13,708 bases of DNA from positions 1-13,708 of the forward strand of contig JBGSPQ010000035.1 in NCBI GenBank assembly GCA_041738505.1, in the 5' to 3' direction. The number at the start of each line of letters is the position of its first letter. The first letter of the stretch is position 1. Below are positions 7,089-13,616 of the stretch, piece after piece. Source of the DNA: JBGSPQ01 sp041738505 (GTDB lineage Bacteria; Patescibacteriota; Gracilibacteria; UBA1369). The notes under the pieces are model-generated. The model did not search any database and was not told the origin of the DNA. It saw only the letters and a list, made by a program, of their open reading frames with translations. Both the position numbers and the translations under genes were made by a program.

Positions 7089-7568
7089 TTACCCCAAATC
7101 CTCCAGCAGATTTTCCAGGTCGTCCTCATGTTCAACCTCATCCGCCAGAATTGACTGAACAATGCCGTATGTAACGTCGTCTTTGTCACGGGTTAAATCA
7201 ACCAGTTTCTTGTAAACGCCAATCGCACACTGTTCCCCGCGGATATTTTGCTCCACGATTTTCTTTACCGCGAAATCTGTGGGGGCCTCATACGCACAGT
7301 TTTTCAACCCCTGCCATTCGGAGGGATCCAGAACCGGAGTTCCTCCAAGCTGTAAAATTCTGTCAGCCAGTAGTCCCGCATGTCTCAGTTCGTCCGCCGC
7401 GTGTTCCGTGAGTTCCGTAACAGCTTCATCCTTTTCCAGCCCTCTCACCACTTTCGCCCCGATCCAGTATTGATAATAAGCAAGCCATTCATCAGCCAGC
7501 GCTTTATTCAAAAGTGTAAGCAGTTCCTTTACGTCAACGCCGACAATGGAAAGTCCTTTTGTTCCCAT
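7089..7568 (-). CDS. Ferritin-like di-iron protein (DPSL / thioferritin-like)
   Basis: Four-helix-bundle protein of 159 residues that probably oxidises and stores iron while consuming peroxide. Candidate di-iron ligands are Glu27 (LADEWLAYYQY), Glu60 and His63 (DELRHA), Glu112 or Glu106 (EQNIRGEQC), and Glu144 and His147 (ADEVEH). Two cysteines, Cys91 (KNCAYEAP) and Cys114 (GEQCAIG), lie near the third ligand. A Cys pair near the iron site is described for archaeal DPSL proteins, so I favour that family over true bacterioferritin or Dps. The helix-end Met for bacterioferritin haem is not obvious. It sits 64 bp upstream of korA on the same strand, where protecting an oxygen-sensitive iron-sulfur enzyme makes sense. 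It diverges from the SLH gene. Confidence 0.8.
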   Translation of the reverse strand: MGTKGLSIVGVDVKELLTLLNKALADEWLAYYQYWIGAKVVRGLEKDEAVTELTEHAADELRHAGLLADRILQLGGTPVLDPSEWQGLKNCAYEAPTDFAVKKIVEQNIRGEQCAIGVYKKLVDLTRDKDDVTYGIVQSILADEVEHEDDLENLLEDLG

Positions 7569-7604
7569 AAAAATATAATGTTAAAAATTACTAATTTCAT
7601 TGCC

Positions 7605-7610
7605 ATTATA
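7605..7610 (-). promoter_or_regulatory. Probable -10 box for the ferritin-like gene
   Basis: A perfect TATAAT on the minus strand lies 36 bp upstream of the ATG at 7568. No good -35 sits at the right distance. A TTGCGA at 7636-7641 would instead pair with TAAAAA at 7613-7618 (17 bp), so the exact start is uncertain. The 137-bp gap at 7569-7705 is AT-rich and shared with the divergent SLH gene. Confidence 0.35.
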
Positions 7611-7683
7611 AATTTTTATGCCGATTTGTATAGAGTCGCAAAATCTGGAAAAATTAAGCCCCTATTGGTATATTGAAACCCGG

Positions 7684-7689
7684 TACAAT
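7684..7689 (+). promoter_or_regulatory. Possible -10 box for the SLH protein gene
   Basis: TACAAT lies 16 bp before the ATG at 7706. The expected -35 position (about 7661-7667) holds only a weak match. No Shine-Dalgarno motif precedes the ATG, so a leader of about 10 nt is implied, as at other genes in the window. Confidence 0.3.
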
Positions 7690-7705
7690 TTATTAATACT
7701 CAAAC

Positions 7706-8980
7706 ATGAAAAAAATACTCCTTGGTTTGCTTGCCGGTTTTGTTTTGGCGTCTTCCGTACCCGTTTCTTTCGCCGCTTTTGACGATGTTTACTCCTCTCA
7801 CGCCAATCTTGATGCCATCACTTACGTGCAGGAACAGGGAATAGTGGACGGCTACCCGGACGGCACTTACAAACCCGATCAAAGCATCAACCGCGCCGAA
7901 TTCACCAAAATAATCGTGGGTGCCGCGCTCAATTACAACTCAAACCAGGATCCCTCCGGCTACGACATTTACGCTCCGGTCGGACTCTCTTTCTCCGACA
8001 TTGAAGACGGTGCCTGGTACATTCCTTACCTGCGCAAAGCCGTTGAAAACGAAATAATCAGCGGTTATCCCGACGGCACTTTCAAACCCTCCGACAACAT
8101 CAATTTTGTGGAAGCTGCAAAAATACTTGTAAAAGGCTTTGATCTTGAGGTCTACTCGGACGAGGAAACCTGGTTCAGACCGTACGTGGAGGTTCTGGAA
8201 GGACAGAAAGCCATCCCCTCCACTATCAAAAGTTTTGAGCATAAAGTCACCCGCGGTGAAATGGCCGAAATGATTTACCGGCTTAAAGAGAACGTTATGG
8301 ACAAAGCGTCGTTAACCTACGAAGACCTTGCCGGATGCGAAGAAACCTGCGCCGCCCCCGATTATTCCTCTTATCTGGAATGGGTTTTGCCCGATGCCGC
8401 CTTTGCGGAACCATACGGAAAGGACTGCGTGGGAGTGATGGCTTCCTGGACATTCGGAGGCGACCTTTTAAGCACGCTCATCGCGGATCCCGATACAAGA
8501 TCACGAATGGATCTGGAACTCTACACGCCGGTATACCTGGTCAATTTGGAAGCAACGATTGTGGAACAAACACATAGTCTTTGGGATAAGGATTTTTACG
8601 CTCATTATGTTTGCAATCTGGGTCCCTCCGGCGATATCGCCGCGGGGTATCTATTTCCCAGAGGGCAGTCGGCGACGGAAGGAGCGGATGAATTTGAAAT
8701 AACGGGCAATCTTTCTTTTGACGACATGGTGGTGGTTTCCGTGCACGGGGATGACGTGGATTTCTATGATGATTTACAAATGACCGGCGGCACCGCCACC
8801 GGCGCCGAGCCCCCAATCTGCACCGCCGATGCGATCATGAACGGATTCACATGGAGCTGTTTTTTGAGTCTGCATGTGGACGATGAAGATGGTGTGGACG
8901 GATCAAATATGAGATATACAAATATCCTTTTTGACGGCAGTGCGCCCTTTACCTGGGAGGATGTGGAATACAACCAATAG
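7706..8980 (+). CDS. Secreted SLH-domain protein with an unrecognised C-terminal half
   Basis: Exported surface protein of 424 residues. A Sec signal peptide (1-23, cleavage probably SFA|AFDD) precedes three S-layer-homology units. Unit 1 (about 27-75) has GIVDGYPDGTYKPDQSINRAEF. Unit 2 (about 95-145) has EIISGYPDGTFKPSDNINFVEA. Unit 3 (about 155-195) is degenerate, keeping only the end (KVTRGEMAEMIYRL). SLH units anchor proteins to the wall polymer. Residues 205-424 match nothing I recognise. They hold six cysteines (211, 215, 241, 303, 372, 385), a pattern compatible with three disulfides, and many Asp-rich turns, which suggests a calcium-stabilised beta-rich module. The Gmad2-GerMN lipoprotein follows 59 bp later on the same strand and may be co-expressed. 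Confidence 0.85.
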   Translation: MKKILLGLLAGFVLASSVPVSFAAFDDVYSSHANLDAITYVQEQGIVDGYPDGTYKPDQSINRAEFTKIIVGAALNYNSNQDPSGYDIYAPVGLSFSDIEDGAWYIPYLRKAVENEIISGYPDGTFKPSDNINFVEAAKILVKGFDLEVYSDEETWFRPYVEVLEGQKAIPSTIKSFEHKVTRGEMAEMIYRLKENVMDKASLTYEDLAGCEETCAAPDYSSYLEWVLPDAAFAEPYGKDCVGVMASWTFGGDLLSTLIADPDTRSRMDLELYTPVYLVNLEATIVEQTHSLWDKDFYAHYVCNLGPSGDIAAGYLFPRGQSATEGADEFEITGNLSFDDMVVVSVHGDDVDFYDDLQMTGGTATGAEPPICTADAIMNGFTWSCFLSLHVDDEDGVDGSNMRYTNILFDGSAPFTWEDVEYNQ

Positions 8981-9039
8981 TGATAATGTAATTCCCGGCA
9001 GTGAAACAAATTAATATAGGTATCATTAAAAATTCATCC

Positions 9040-10017
9040 ATGAAAAAACTTATCATTATCCCCGTCCTTTCTTTATTGATTTTTTCGGCCTGCGGACAAA
9101 CCGTTGAAATCAACAATTCCGATACGCAGACACCCTCCGTCAACGATAATGCGCAGACTCCGGACAAGGAGACCGATACATCCGTTCCACCCGAACAGCC
9201 CGTTCTAACGCCGGAACAGCCCGTTCTAACGCCGGAACAGGCAGGCGACAACGACTTTCTAAGAGCAAACGGAATAGAAATTTTTGTGGCATCACCTTTA
9301 TCGGGAGACACCATTTCCAGCCCCGTCATTGTAAAGGGCAAAGCCCTCGGCAACTGGTTTTTTGAAGGAGTTTTACCGGTAAGTCTGGAAGACGAGCGAG
9401 GCAATCTGCTTTCCGCGGCACCCGCCCGCGCCCTGAGCGACTGGATGACAGAAGACTACGTGGAATTTGAAGCCACTTTAAGTTTTGACCTCGTGGATAA
9501 TCAAGCCGCCACCATCACAATCAAAAATGACAATCCCTCCGGTCTCCCCGAAAACTCAAAAGAATACAAAGTTCCGGTTAAACTTGTTCCGGCAACAGCA
9601 ATGCAGAATGAAACGGAAACCAGCGCTCTTTCAACAATTAATATATATTTCCCCAACACCACTCTCGATCCGGAAATGATGGATTGCGGAAAAGTATTCG
9701 CTGTTGAACGCAGTATCCCCAAAGTGGAAGGTATAGCACTCGCCGCCCTCAACGAAATGCTCAAAGGTCCGTCCGAAAGCGAAAAAACGGAAGGCTACTT
9801 CTCCAGCATCAACGACGGTGTCACCGTTAACAGGCTTAAAATAGAAGACGGCACCGCTTACGCGGACTTCAGCGTCCGTCTTGGGGAAAACGTTGGAGGG
9901 TCCTGCAAAGTCGGATCCATCCGCGCCCAGATAGAAGACACCCTCAAGCAATTCGACTCCGTACAAAACGTGGTCATTTCAATTGACGGCAACAGCGAAG
10001 AGATTCTCCAGCCGTAA
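9040..10017 (+). CDS. Gmad2-GerMN domain lipoprotein
   Basis: Surface lipoprotein of 325 residues counted from the ATG at 9040, chosen because it gives a clean signal (MKKLIII..., lipobox FSAC, Cys18). A GTG at 9001 would place 13 polar residues before the signal. After a Pro/Thr-rich linker (about 20-70) come a Gmad2 immunoglobulin-like domain (about 79-182, IFVASPLSGDTISSPVIVKG) and a GerMN domain (about 199-322, INIYFPNTTLDPE... to VVISIDG). In spore-formers these domains occur in germination proteins such as GerM. In non-sporulating lineages they appear in envelope lipoproteins of unknown task, and that is the better reading here. Confidence 0.85.
   Translation: MKKLIIIPVLSLLIFSACGQTVEINNSDTQTPSVNDNAQTPDKETDTSVPPEQPVLTPEQPVLTPEQAGDNDFLRANGIEIFVASPLSGDTISSPVIVKGKALGNWFFEGVLPVSLEDERGNLLSAAPARALSDWMTEDYVEFEATLSFDLVDNQAATITIKNDNPSGLPENSKEYKVPVKLVPATAMQNETETSALSTINIYFPNTTLDPEMMDCGKVFAVERSIPKVEGIALAALNEMLKGPSESEKTEGYFSSINDGVTVNRLKIEDGTAYADFSVRLGENVGGSCKVGSIRAQIEDTLKQFDSVQNVVISIDGNSEEILQP
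9199..9240 (+). repeat. Two tandem copies of a 21-bp repeat inside the lipoprotein linker
   Basis: Positions 9199-9219 and 9220-9240 are identical 21-bp units encoding PVLTPEQ twice, preceded by a partial unit (PPEQ). The period of seven residues keeps the frame, so copy number could change by slippage and alter the length of the linker between the membrane anchor and Gmad2. Confidence 0.9.
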
Positions 10018-10031
10018 GCTGCTAAAATCGC

Positions 10032-10064
10032 TTGTTGTTTGGCAGAGGGAATGTATAATCCCTC
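10032..10064 (+). promoter_or_regulatory. Promoter of the methyltransferase gene with an overlapping inverted repeat
   Basis: TTGTTG (10032-10037) and a perfect TATAAT (10054-10059) are 16 bp apart. The start of transcription would be near 10066, about 15 nt before the ATG at 10081, with no Shine-Dalgarno motif. GAGGGA (10045-10050) and TCCCTC (10059-10064) form an inverted repeat around the -10 box. It could be an operator, or a weak hairpin ending the upstream lipoprotein transcript. Confidence 0.6.
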
Positions 10065-10080
10065 CCTTTGTTAGTGCACA

Positions 10081-10896
10081 ATGAAAAACGGACCGACACA
10101 TCTGCAGGAGGTGCTCCATGAAGCGTTGCTGACCCGTGACATGAGCACGGTATCACGACTATTCGCGGAAACCGGAGTTAATTTCTGGAAAGAGATATCC
10201 GAACGCTGTTTCAGCGCTGTGTCCTCGGGTGGTGATTTCACGGTTTTGGACCTGGGGTGCGGATCGGGCACCTGCATTGAAGAAATAATCAGAAATCTGA
10301 AAATAATTTACAACGATTATCAGGAAAGAATTGTCGCTTTGGGAGTGGATCAATCAATTTTGGACGATAAAATCCCGGCAAGAATTCGCTCGCTCACCAA
10401 AAGGCCCCGGGTATTAAACTTTGGTGACGATCGGGAACAAAAACCCATGATAGATTGTAGATTACACACCAAATTTATCGAGGGCGATGCCTGCAATTTG
10501 CCCATCACGGATTCATCGGTGGATTTTGGATATTCGGTGGGAACACTGATTTATATCGGGGATACTCTCAAGTGTCTTGAGGAAATGTACCGCGTTCTCA
10601 AGCCCGGAGGGATTTTCATAAATGACATATGCGCCAAGGAAATAACGATTGATCCGCCATTTTTACAAATCCTTAATGATACCCCCGGAGCAAAACAAAT
10701 CTTTGAATATCGGCAGTCGCCATACGATCCCCGCACCGGAACCGTAATATGCAATAAGCCCGCGGAACCGGAGGAATTTCAATTTCCCTACAGTCTTAAA
10801 GGTGTTTTTACAAGGGAAGAGGCTTTTCGCGAAACCTTAAACGATCATCGCGATCATTACCGAAACGCCGTGTACGAACTTATTGAGGGGAAGTAA
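10081..10896 (+). CDS. Class I SAM-dependent methyltransferase
   Basis: Cytoplasmic enzyme of 271 residues with a Rossmann methyltransferase core of the Methyltransf_11/UbiE type. Motif I VLDLGCGSG (55-63) binds SAM. Asp90 (ALGVDQS) is the likely ribose-binding acid. GDACNLPITDSSVDF (135-149) marks the adenine-contacting loop, and VLKPGGIFINDI (172-183) is the post-I strand. An N-terminal helical cap (1-50) and a C-terminal extension (185-271) would define the substrate, which I cannot name. It stands alone under its own promoter, and the convergent coiled-coil gene faces its 3' end. Neither neighbour suggests a pathway. Confidence 0.8.
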   Translation: MKNGPTHLQEVLHEALLTRDMSTVSRLFAETGVNFWKEISERCFSAVSSGGDFTVLDLGCGSGTCIEEIIRNLKIIYNDYQERIVALGVDQSILDDKIPARIRSLTKRPRVLNFGDDREQKPMIDCRLHTKFIEGDACNLPITDSSVDFGYSVGTLIYIGDTLKCLEEMYRVLKPGGIFINDICAKEITIDPPFLQILNDTPGAKQIFEYRQSPYDPRTGTVICNKPAEPEEFQFPYSLKGVFTREEAFRETLNDHRDHYRNAVYELIEGK

Positions 10897-10955
10897 TCGG
10901 AAAATCGCTCCATCAACCCGGATCAATTTGCCAGTATATACTTTCCTGAGAATGA

Positions 10956-11393
10956 TCATGCCACTCGTCTTGTTTTTTCCAACACGCGAAGTCTTTGCTC
11001 GTGTTCAATCACTTTATCATCCAGATAAAGCATCTGTCTGCTTGTTAGAATTCTCTCTTCCCTCATGTCCCTCAGCTCGGTCATCGCTTCATCCATCCAC
11101 TCCATAAATTTGGCATGATCCGCCTTTGTGTACATGATTGATTCAAGCCTTTTTATTTCCGCAAAAAACACGTCTTTAGTGACAAACGTTTCCGCAAAAA
11201 GATCCAACCTCGCCTCGATTTTCTCAAACCGCCGGTCGATTCCCTCAAACCTCTGATCAATTTTTTCAAACCTCTGATCAATACCGATAAAATTTTGATC
11301 ATGCCCGTCAAACCTTGCGGCATTCTCTGCTCTTGCCGCCCTGAATTCACGAATTGTAACCGGGCCGTCCAAATCTACTTTCATATTTTTCAT
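10956..11393 (-). CDS. Small coiled-coil protein with IDxRFEK heptad repeats
   Basis: Soluble, highly charged protein of about 145 residues from the ATG at 11393 (MKNMKVDLDG). The ATG at 11384 is equally possible. A TTG at 11426 would fall inside the promoter spacer. No signal peptide or membrane segment is visible. Near residues 35-60 lie four or five seven-residue units of the form I-D-x-R-F-E-K, giving a regular coiled coil. A less regular helical region and a C-terminal HEQRLRVLEK segment follow. Similar repeat proteins are common and unannotated in CPR genomes, on plasmids and in phages. A structural or oligomerising role is plausible, but I cannot assign a function. Confidence 0.65.
   Translation of the reverse strand: MKNMKVDLDGPVTIREFRAARAENAARFDGHDQNFIGIDQRFEKIDQRFEGIDRRFEKIEARLDLFAETFVTKDVFFAEIKRLESIMYTKADHAKFMEWMDEAMTELRDMREERILTSRQMLYLDDKVIEHEQRLRVLEKTRRVA
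11215..11290 (-). repeat. Imperfect 21-bp tandem repeats encoding coiled-coil heptads
   Basis: Between about 11215 and 11290 the minus strand repeats a 21-bp unit coding I-D-x-R-F-E-K/G. Two central units (about 11240-11285) are nearly identical, sharing a TTTGAxxxATTGATCAGAGG-like core, while the outer ones have drifted. The unit length preserves frame, so copy number may vary between strains. Confidence 0.75.
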
Positions 11394-11407
11394 TTTTTTG
11401 GGGTTAA

Positions 11408-11436
11408 ATATTAATCTCACCCCCAATCATTAGCAA
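11408..11436 (-). promoter_or_regulatory. Promoter of the coiled-coil protein gene
   Basis: On the minus strand TTGCTA (11431-11436) and TAATAT (11408-11413) are separated by exactly 17 bp. Transcription would begin near 11401, about 8 nt before the ATG at 11393 or 17 nt before the one at 11384. There is no Shine-Dalgarno motif. Confidence 0.6.
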
Positions 11437-11488
11437 TTAATTATTAACGATTTCTAAAAATATGCTTAAATTTTGCCAAATAATTCTG

Positions 11489-11516
11489 TTCACAGGATTC
11501 AAACATACGGTAAAAT
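11489..11516 (+). promoter_or_regulatory. Promoter of the sugar dehydrogenase gene, apparently leaderless
   Basis: TTCACA (11489-11494) and TAAAAT (11511-11516) are 16 bp apart. The -10 box ends only 6 bp before the ATG at 11523, so the transcript should begin at or next to the start codon. The gap at 11427-11522 holds this promoter and the divergent one, and nothing else I can identify. Confidence 0.5.
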
Positions 11517-11522
11517 AAACTT

Positions 11523-12809
11523 ATGTTATCCAGGATTACTAAAACGGTTATTATTTCGGTCGCTTGTCTGGGGATTGCTTACGCGGCTTATTTTATCAAC
11601 GATTATTTCGCGTTGGGGATTTTTAGCAAGCCGGTTTCATATGAAAGAATGGTGCTGGACGAAGACACGGGGGAACTTGTTCCTTCTTTTTCAGAGGAGG
11701 ATTTAAGCACGGAGTCATCAACGGAAACAGAGGAAAATTTGTCCGGATCAACCGCGGAGTTGTTGGAAAAAGTTGAATACAAAGTGGAAATTTTCGCGGA
11801 AGATTTGGTTGTGCCGTGGAGCATCATCTTTACTTCACCCGAAAAATTACTGGTTACCGAAAGAGACGGCCGGCTCCGCGTCATCCAAAACGGTGAACTC
11901 TCCCCCGCGCCCTACCACACGTTCACAGAAGTCGTCGCCAAAGACGAAGCCGGCCTTATGGGCTCAGTGCTCGATCCCGCTTACCCGGAAAACGGATACA
12001 TATATTTCTGCTTAACATACGAAAAAAACGGGAAAACAATCAACAAAATAGACAGATATAAAGACACCGGCACCGGCCTGGCGGAGCCGGTGACCATCCT
12101 GGACGACATGCCTTCGGCGCGCTACCACGCCGGCTGCAGAATCAAAATCGGACCCGACAACAAACTGTATATAACCACAGGCGACGCCACCGAAAAAAGC
12201 CTCGCCCAGGAAGCCGACTCTCCGGCGGGCAAAATTTTGCGCGTCAATTTGGACGGCACAGTACCCCAAGACAACCCCTTTCCCGGTTCACCCGTATATT
12301 CGCTGGGGCACAGAAATCCCCAGGGGCTTGACTTCCACCCTATTAGCGGGCTTCTATACGCCACCGAACACGGTCCATCCATCATAGACGGGCCGGCCGG
12401 CGGAGACGAAATCAACCTCATTCTACCCGGCCAAAACTACGGATGGCCGCTGGTTTCACATGAAAATCGTGCCGCCGGATTAATTGATCCGCTAATGGTA
12501 TATACACCGGCTGTCGCTCCTGCAGGTGCGATGTTCTACAGTGGCACAGTCTTCCCTCAATTCAAAAACAACTACTTCTTCGGATTATTAAAAGGCGAAG
12601 GAATCATCCGCATGGTTTTTTCGGAGCAAGACCCCAAACAAATCATCCTCACGGAAAAGCTGTCCGGCATAGACGTGGGACGGGTCAGAGACATCACGGA
12701 AGGCCCCGACGGTTATATCTACTTCACCACCAGCAACCGAGACGGCCGCGGCGCGGCCGCACCCGGCGACGACAAAATCCTCCGCCTCGTACCAAAATCC
12801 ACTCCTTAA
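11523..12809 (+). CDS. Membrane-anchored PQQ-type aldose sugar dehydrogenase (GSDH family)
   Basis: Six-bladed propeller enzyme that would oxidise aldoses to lactones outside the cell with pyrroloquinoline quinone and calcium. Of 428 residues, 7-25 form a hydrophobic anchor without a good lipobox, 45-80 form an acidic Ser/Thr linker, and about 85-425 form the GSDH domain. Diagnostic motifs are LLVTERDGRLR (109-119), YHAGCRIKIGPD (201-212) with the probable catalytic His202, GKILRVNLDG (236-245), GHRNPQGLDFHP (262-273), GGDEIN...NYGWP (293-309) and GRVRDITEGPDG (386-397). No PQQ biosynthesis gene is present, so the cofactor would have to be scavenged or the protein binds another ligand; many GSDH-like proteins are untested. 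A copper lipoprotein follows 66 bp downstream and is a possible electron acceptor. Confidence 0.87.
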   Translation: MLSRITKTVIISVACLGIAYAAYFINDYFALGIFSKPVSYERMVLDEDTGELVPSFSEEDLSTESSTETEENLSGSTAELLEKVEYKVEIFAEDLVVPWSIIFTSPEKLLVTERDGRLRVIQNGELSPAPYHTFTEVVAKDEAGLMGSVLDPAYPENGYIYFCLTYEKNGKTINKIDRYKDTGTGLAEPVTILDDMPSARYHAGCRIKIGPDNKLYITTGDATEKSLAQEADSPAGKILRVNLDGTVPQDNPFPGSPVYSLGHRNPQGLDFHPISGLLYATEHGPSIIDGPAGGDEINLILPGQNYGWPLVSHENRAAGLIDPLMVYTPAVAPAGAMFYSGTVFPQFKNNYFFGLLKGEGIIRMVFSEQDPKQIILTEKLSGIDVGRVRDITEGPDGYIYFTTSNRDGRGAAAPGDDKILRLVPKSTP

Positions 12810-12816
12810 TAATAGC

Positions 12817-12846
12817 TTTACATCCGCGCCCCCAAACATTTAATAT
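12817..12846 (+). promoter_or_regulatory. Possible promoter of the cupredoxin-hydrolase gene
   Basis: TTTACA (12817-12822) and TAATAT (12841-12846) are 18 bp apart and would give a leader of about 23 nt before the ATG at 12876. The preceding gene ends only 7 bp upstream of the -35 box, so read-through from the sugar dehydrogenase is also possible. Confidence 0.4.
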
Positions 12847-12875
12847 AACCCATTAAATATTTAACCTAATAATCC

Positions 12876-13616
12876 ATGAAAAAAATAATCGGACTATCCT
12901 ATGTAATAACAATGCTCATATTTGCGGGATGCGCCACCGCGGAACCCCCGGCGGAACTAACCGACACCTCAACGCCGGTATCCGAAACACAAACCCCGGA
13001 AACAACTACTCCCGAAACGAAAACCCCCGAAACGCAGGTAAAAACATTTGAAATTTCCGGCACAAATTATGCCTTCTCTGAAACCGAAATCACCGTCAAC
13101 AAAGGCGATACGGTAAAAATTATTTTCACCAGCGAGGATGGTTTTCACGACTGGGTGGTTGACGAATTCAACGCGGCCACCGAACAGATACAATCGCCCG
13201 CCGTCAGCGAAGTCACTTTCGTCGCGGACAAAGTGGGTACATTTGAATATTACTGTAGTGTGGGAAATCACAGAGAAATGGGCATGGTTGGCAGCCTGAT
13301 AGTCAACGAACCGCCGGAAGCGGATCATCTGGGATGCCAGGAGGGCGAAGTGGACGAGAACGGCAAATGCGTTGTGGCAAAGGAAAACAACCGCGCTCTT
13401 TTTGAAAAAGACGTGGACACCCTTGTGCAAAGCACCTCCGTTGATACCGCGGAGCTGAAAGGACTTTTTGTTACACCAAAAATCGCGGGAGACTACCCCG
13501 GCATAGTCATGATTCACGAATGGTGGGGGCTCAACGACAACATAAAATACATGGCAAAACTGCTTGCCCGTTTTCTAATCAATAGCTTGGAAACACTTGA
13601 GGTGAGCGAGAGGTGA
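12876..13616 (+). CDS. Cupredoxin-dienelactone hydrolase fusion lipoprotein, truncated
   Basis: Lipoprotein (lipobox IFAGC, Cys19) with a Thr/Pro-rich linker of TPET repeats (30-55). A type 1 copper cupredoxin domain follows (about 57-145), with ligands His91 (GFHDW), Cys127, His132 and Met137 in the classic C-x4-H-x4-M loop. A short spacer has a CQEGEVDENGKC motif (154-165). The start of a dienelactone-hydrolase alpha/beta-hydrolase domain follows (about 188-231), with PGIVMIHEWWGLN (208-220) supplying the conserved Glu. Authentic coding stops at residue 231 or 232: from 13568 the frame runs backwards through the terminal repeat, and the last 15 residues are spurious. The nucleophile Cys, Asp and His of the hydrolase are missing. 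It is either a gene disrupted by the insertion sequence or simply an intact gene cut by the contig end. Confidence 0.85.
   Translation: MKKIIGLSYVITMLIFAGCATAEPPAELTDTSTPVSETQTPETTTPETKTPETQVKTFEISGTNYAFSETEITVNKGDTVKIIFTSEDGFHDWVVDEFNAATEQIQSPAVSEVTFVADKVGTFEYYCSVGNHREMGMVGSLIVNEPPEADHLGCQEGEVDENGKCVVAKENNRALFEKDVDTLVQSTSVDTAELKGLFVTPKIAGDYPGIVMIHEWWGLNDNIKYMAKLLARFLINSLETLEVSER

Noticed and set aside
9001..9039. GTG start for the GerMN lipoprotein
   Set aside because: It would add 13 residues before the signal peptide. The ATG at 9040 begins directly with MKK and a hydrophobic run.
11215..11290. CRISPR-like array
   Set aside because: The repeats are contiguous 21-bp units without spacers and lie in frame within a coding region.
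11394..11426. TTG start for the coiled-coil protein
   Set aside because: It falls within the spacer of a well-matched promoter, so it would not be transcribed.
203..13568. Recoded TGA (genetic code 25)
   Set aside because: Several recognisable proteins end exactly at TGA (znuC, aldolase, korB), and no conserved Gly is encoded by TGA inside any gene.
13569..13616. Last 15 residues of the cupredoxin-hydrolase open frame as genuine protein
   Set aside because: They are encoded by the antisense strand of the transposase repeat and match nothing in hydrolases.
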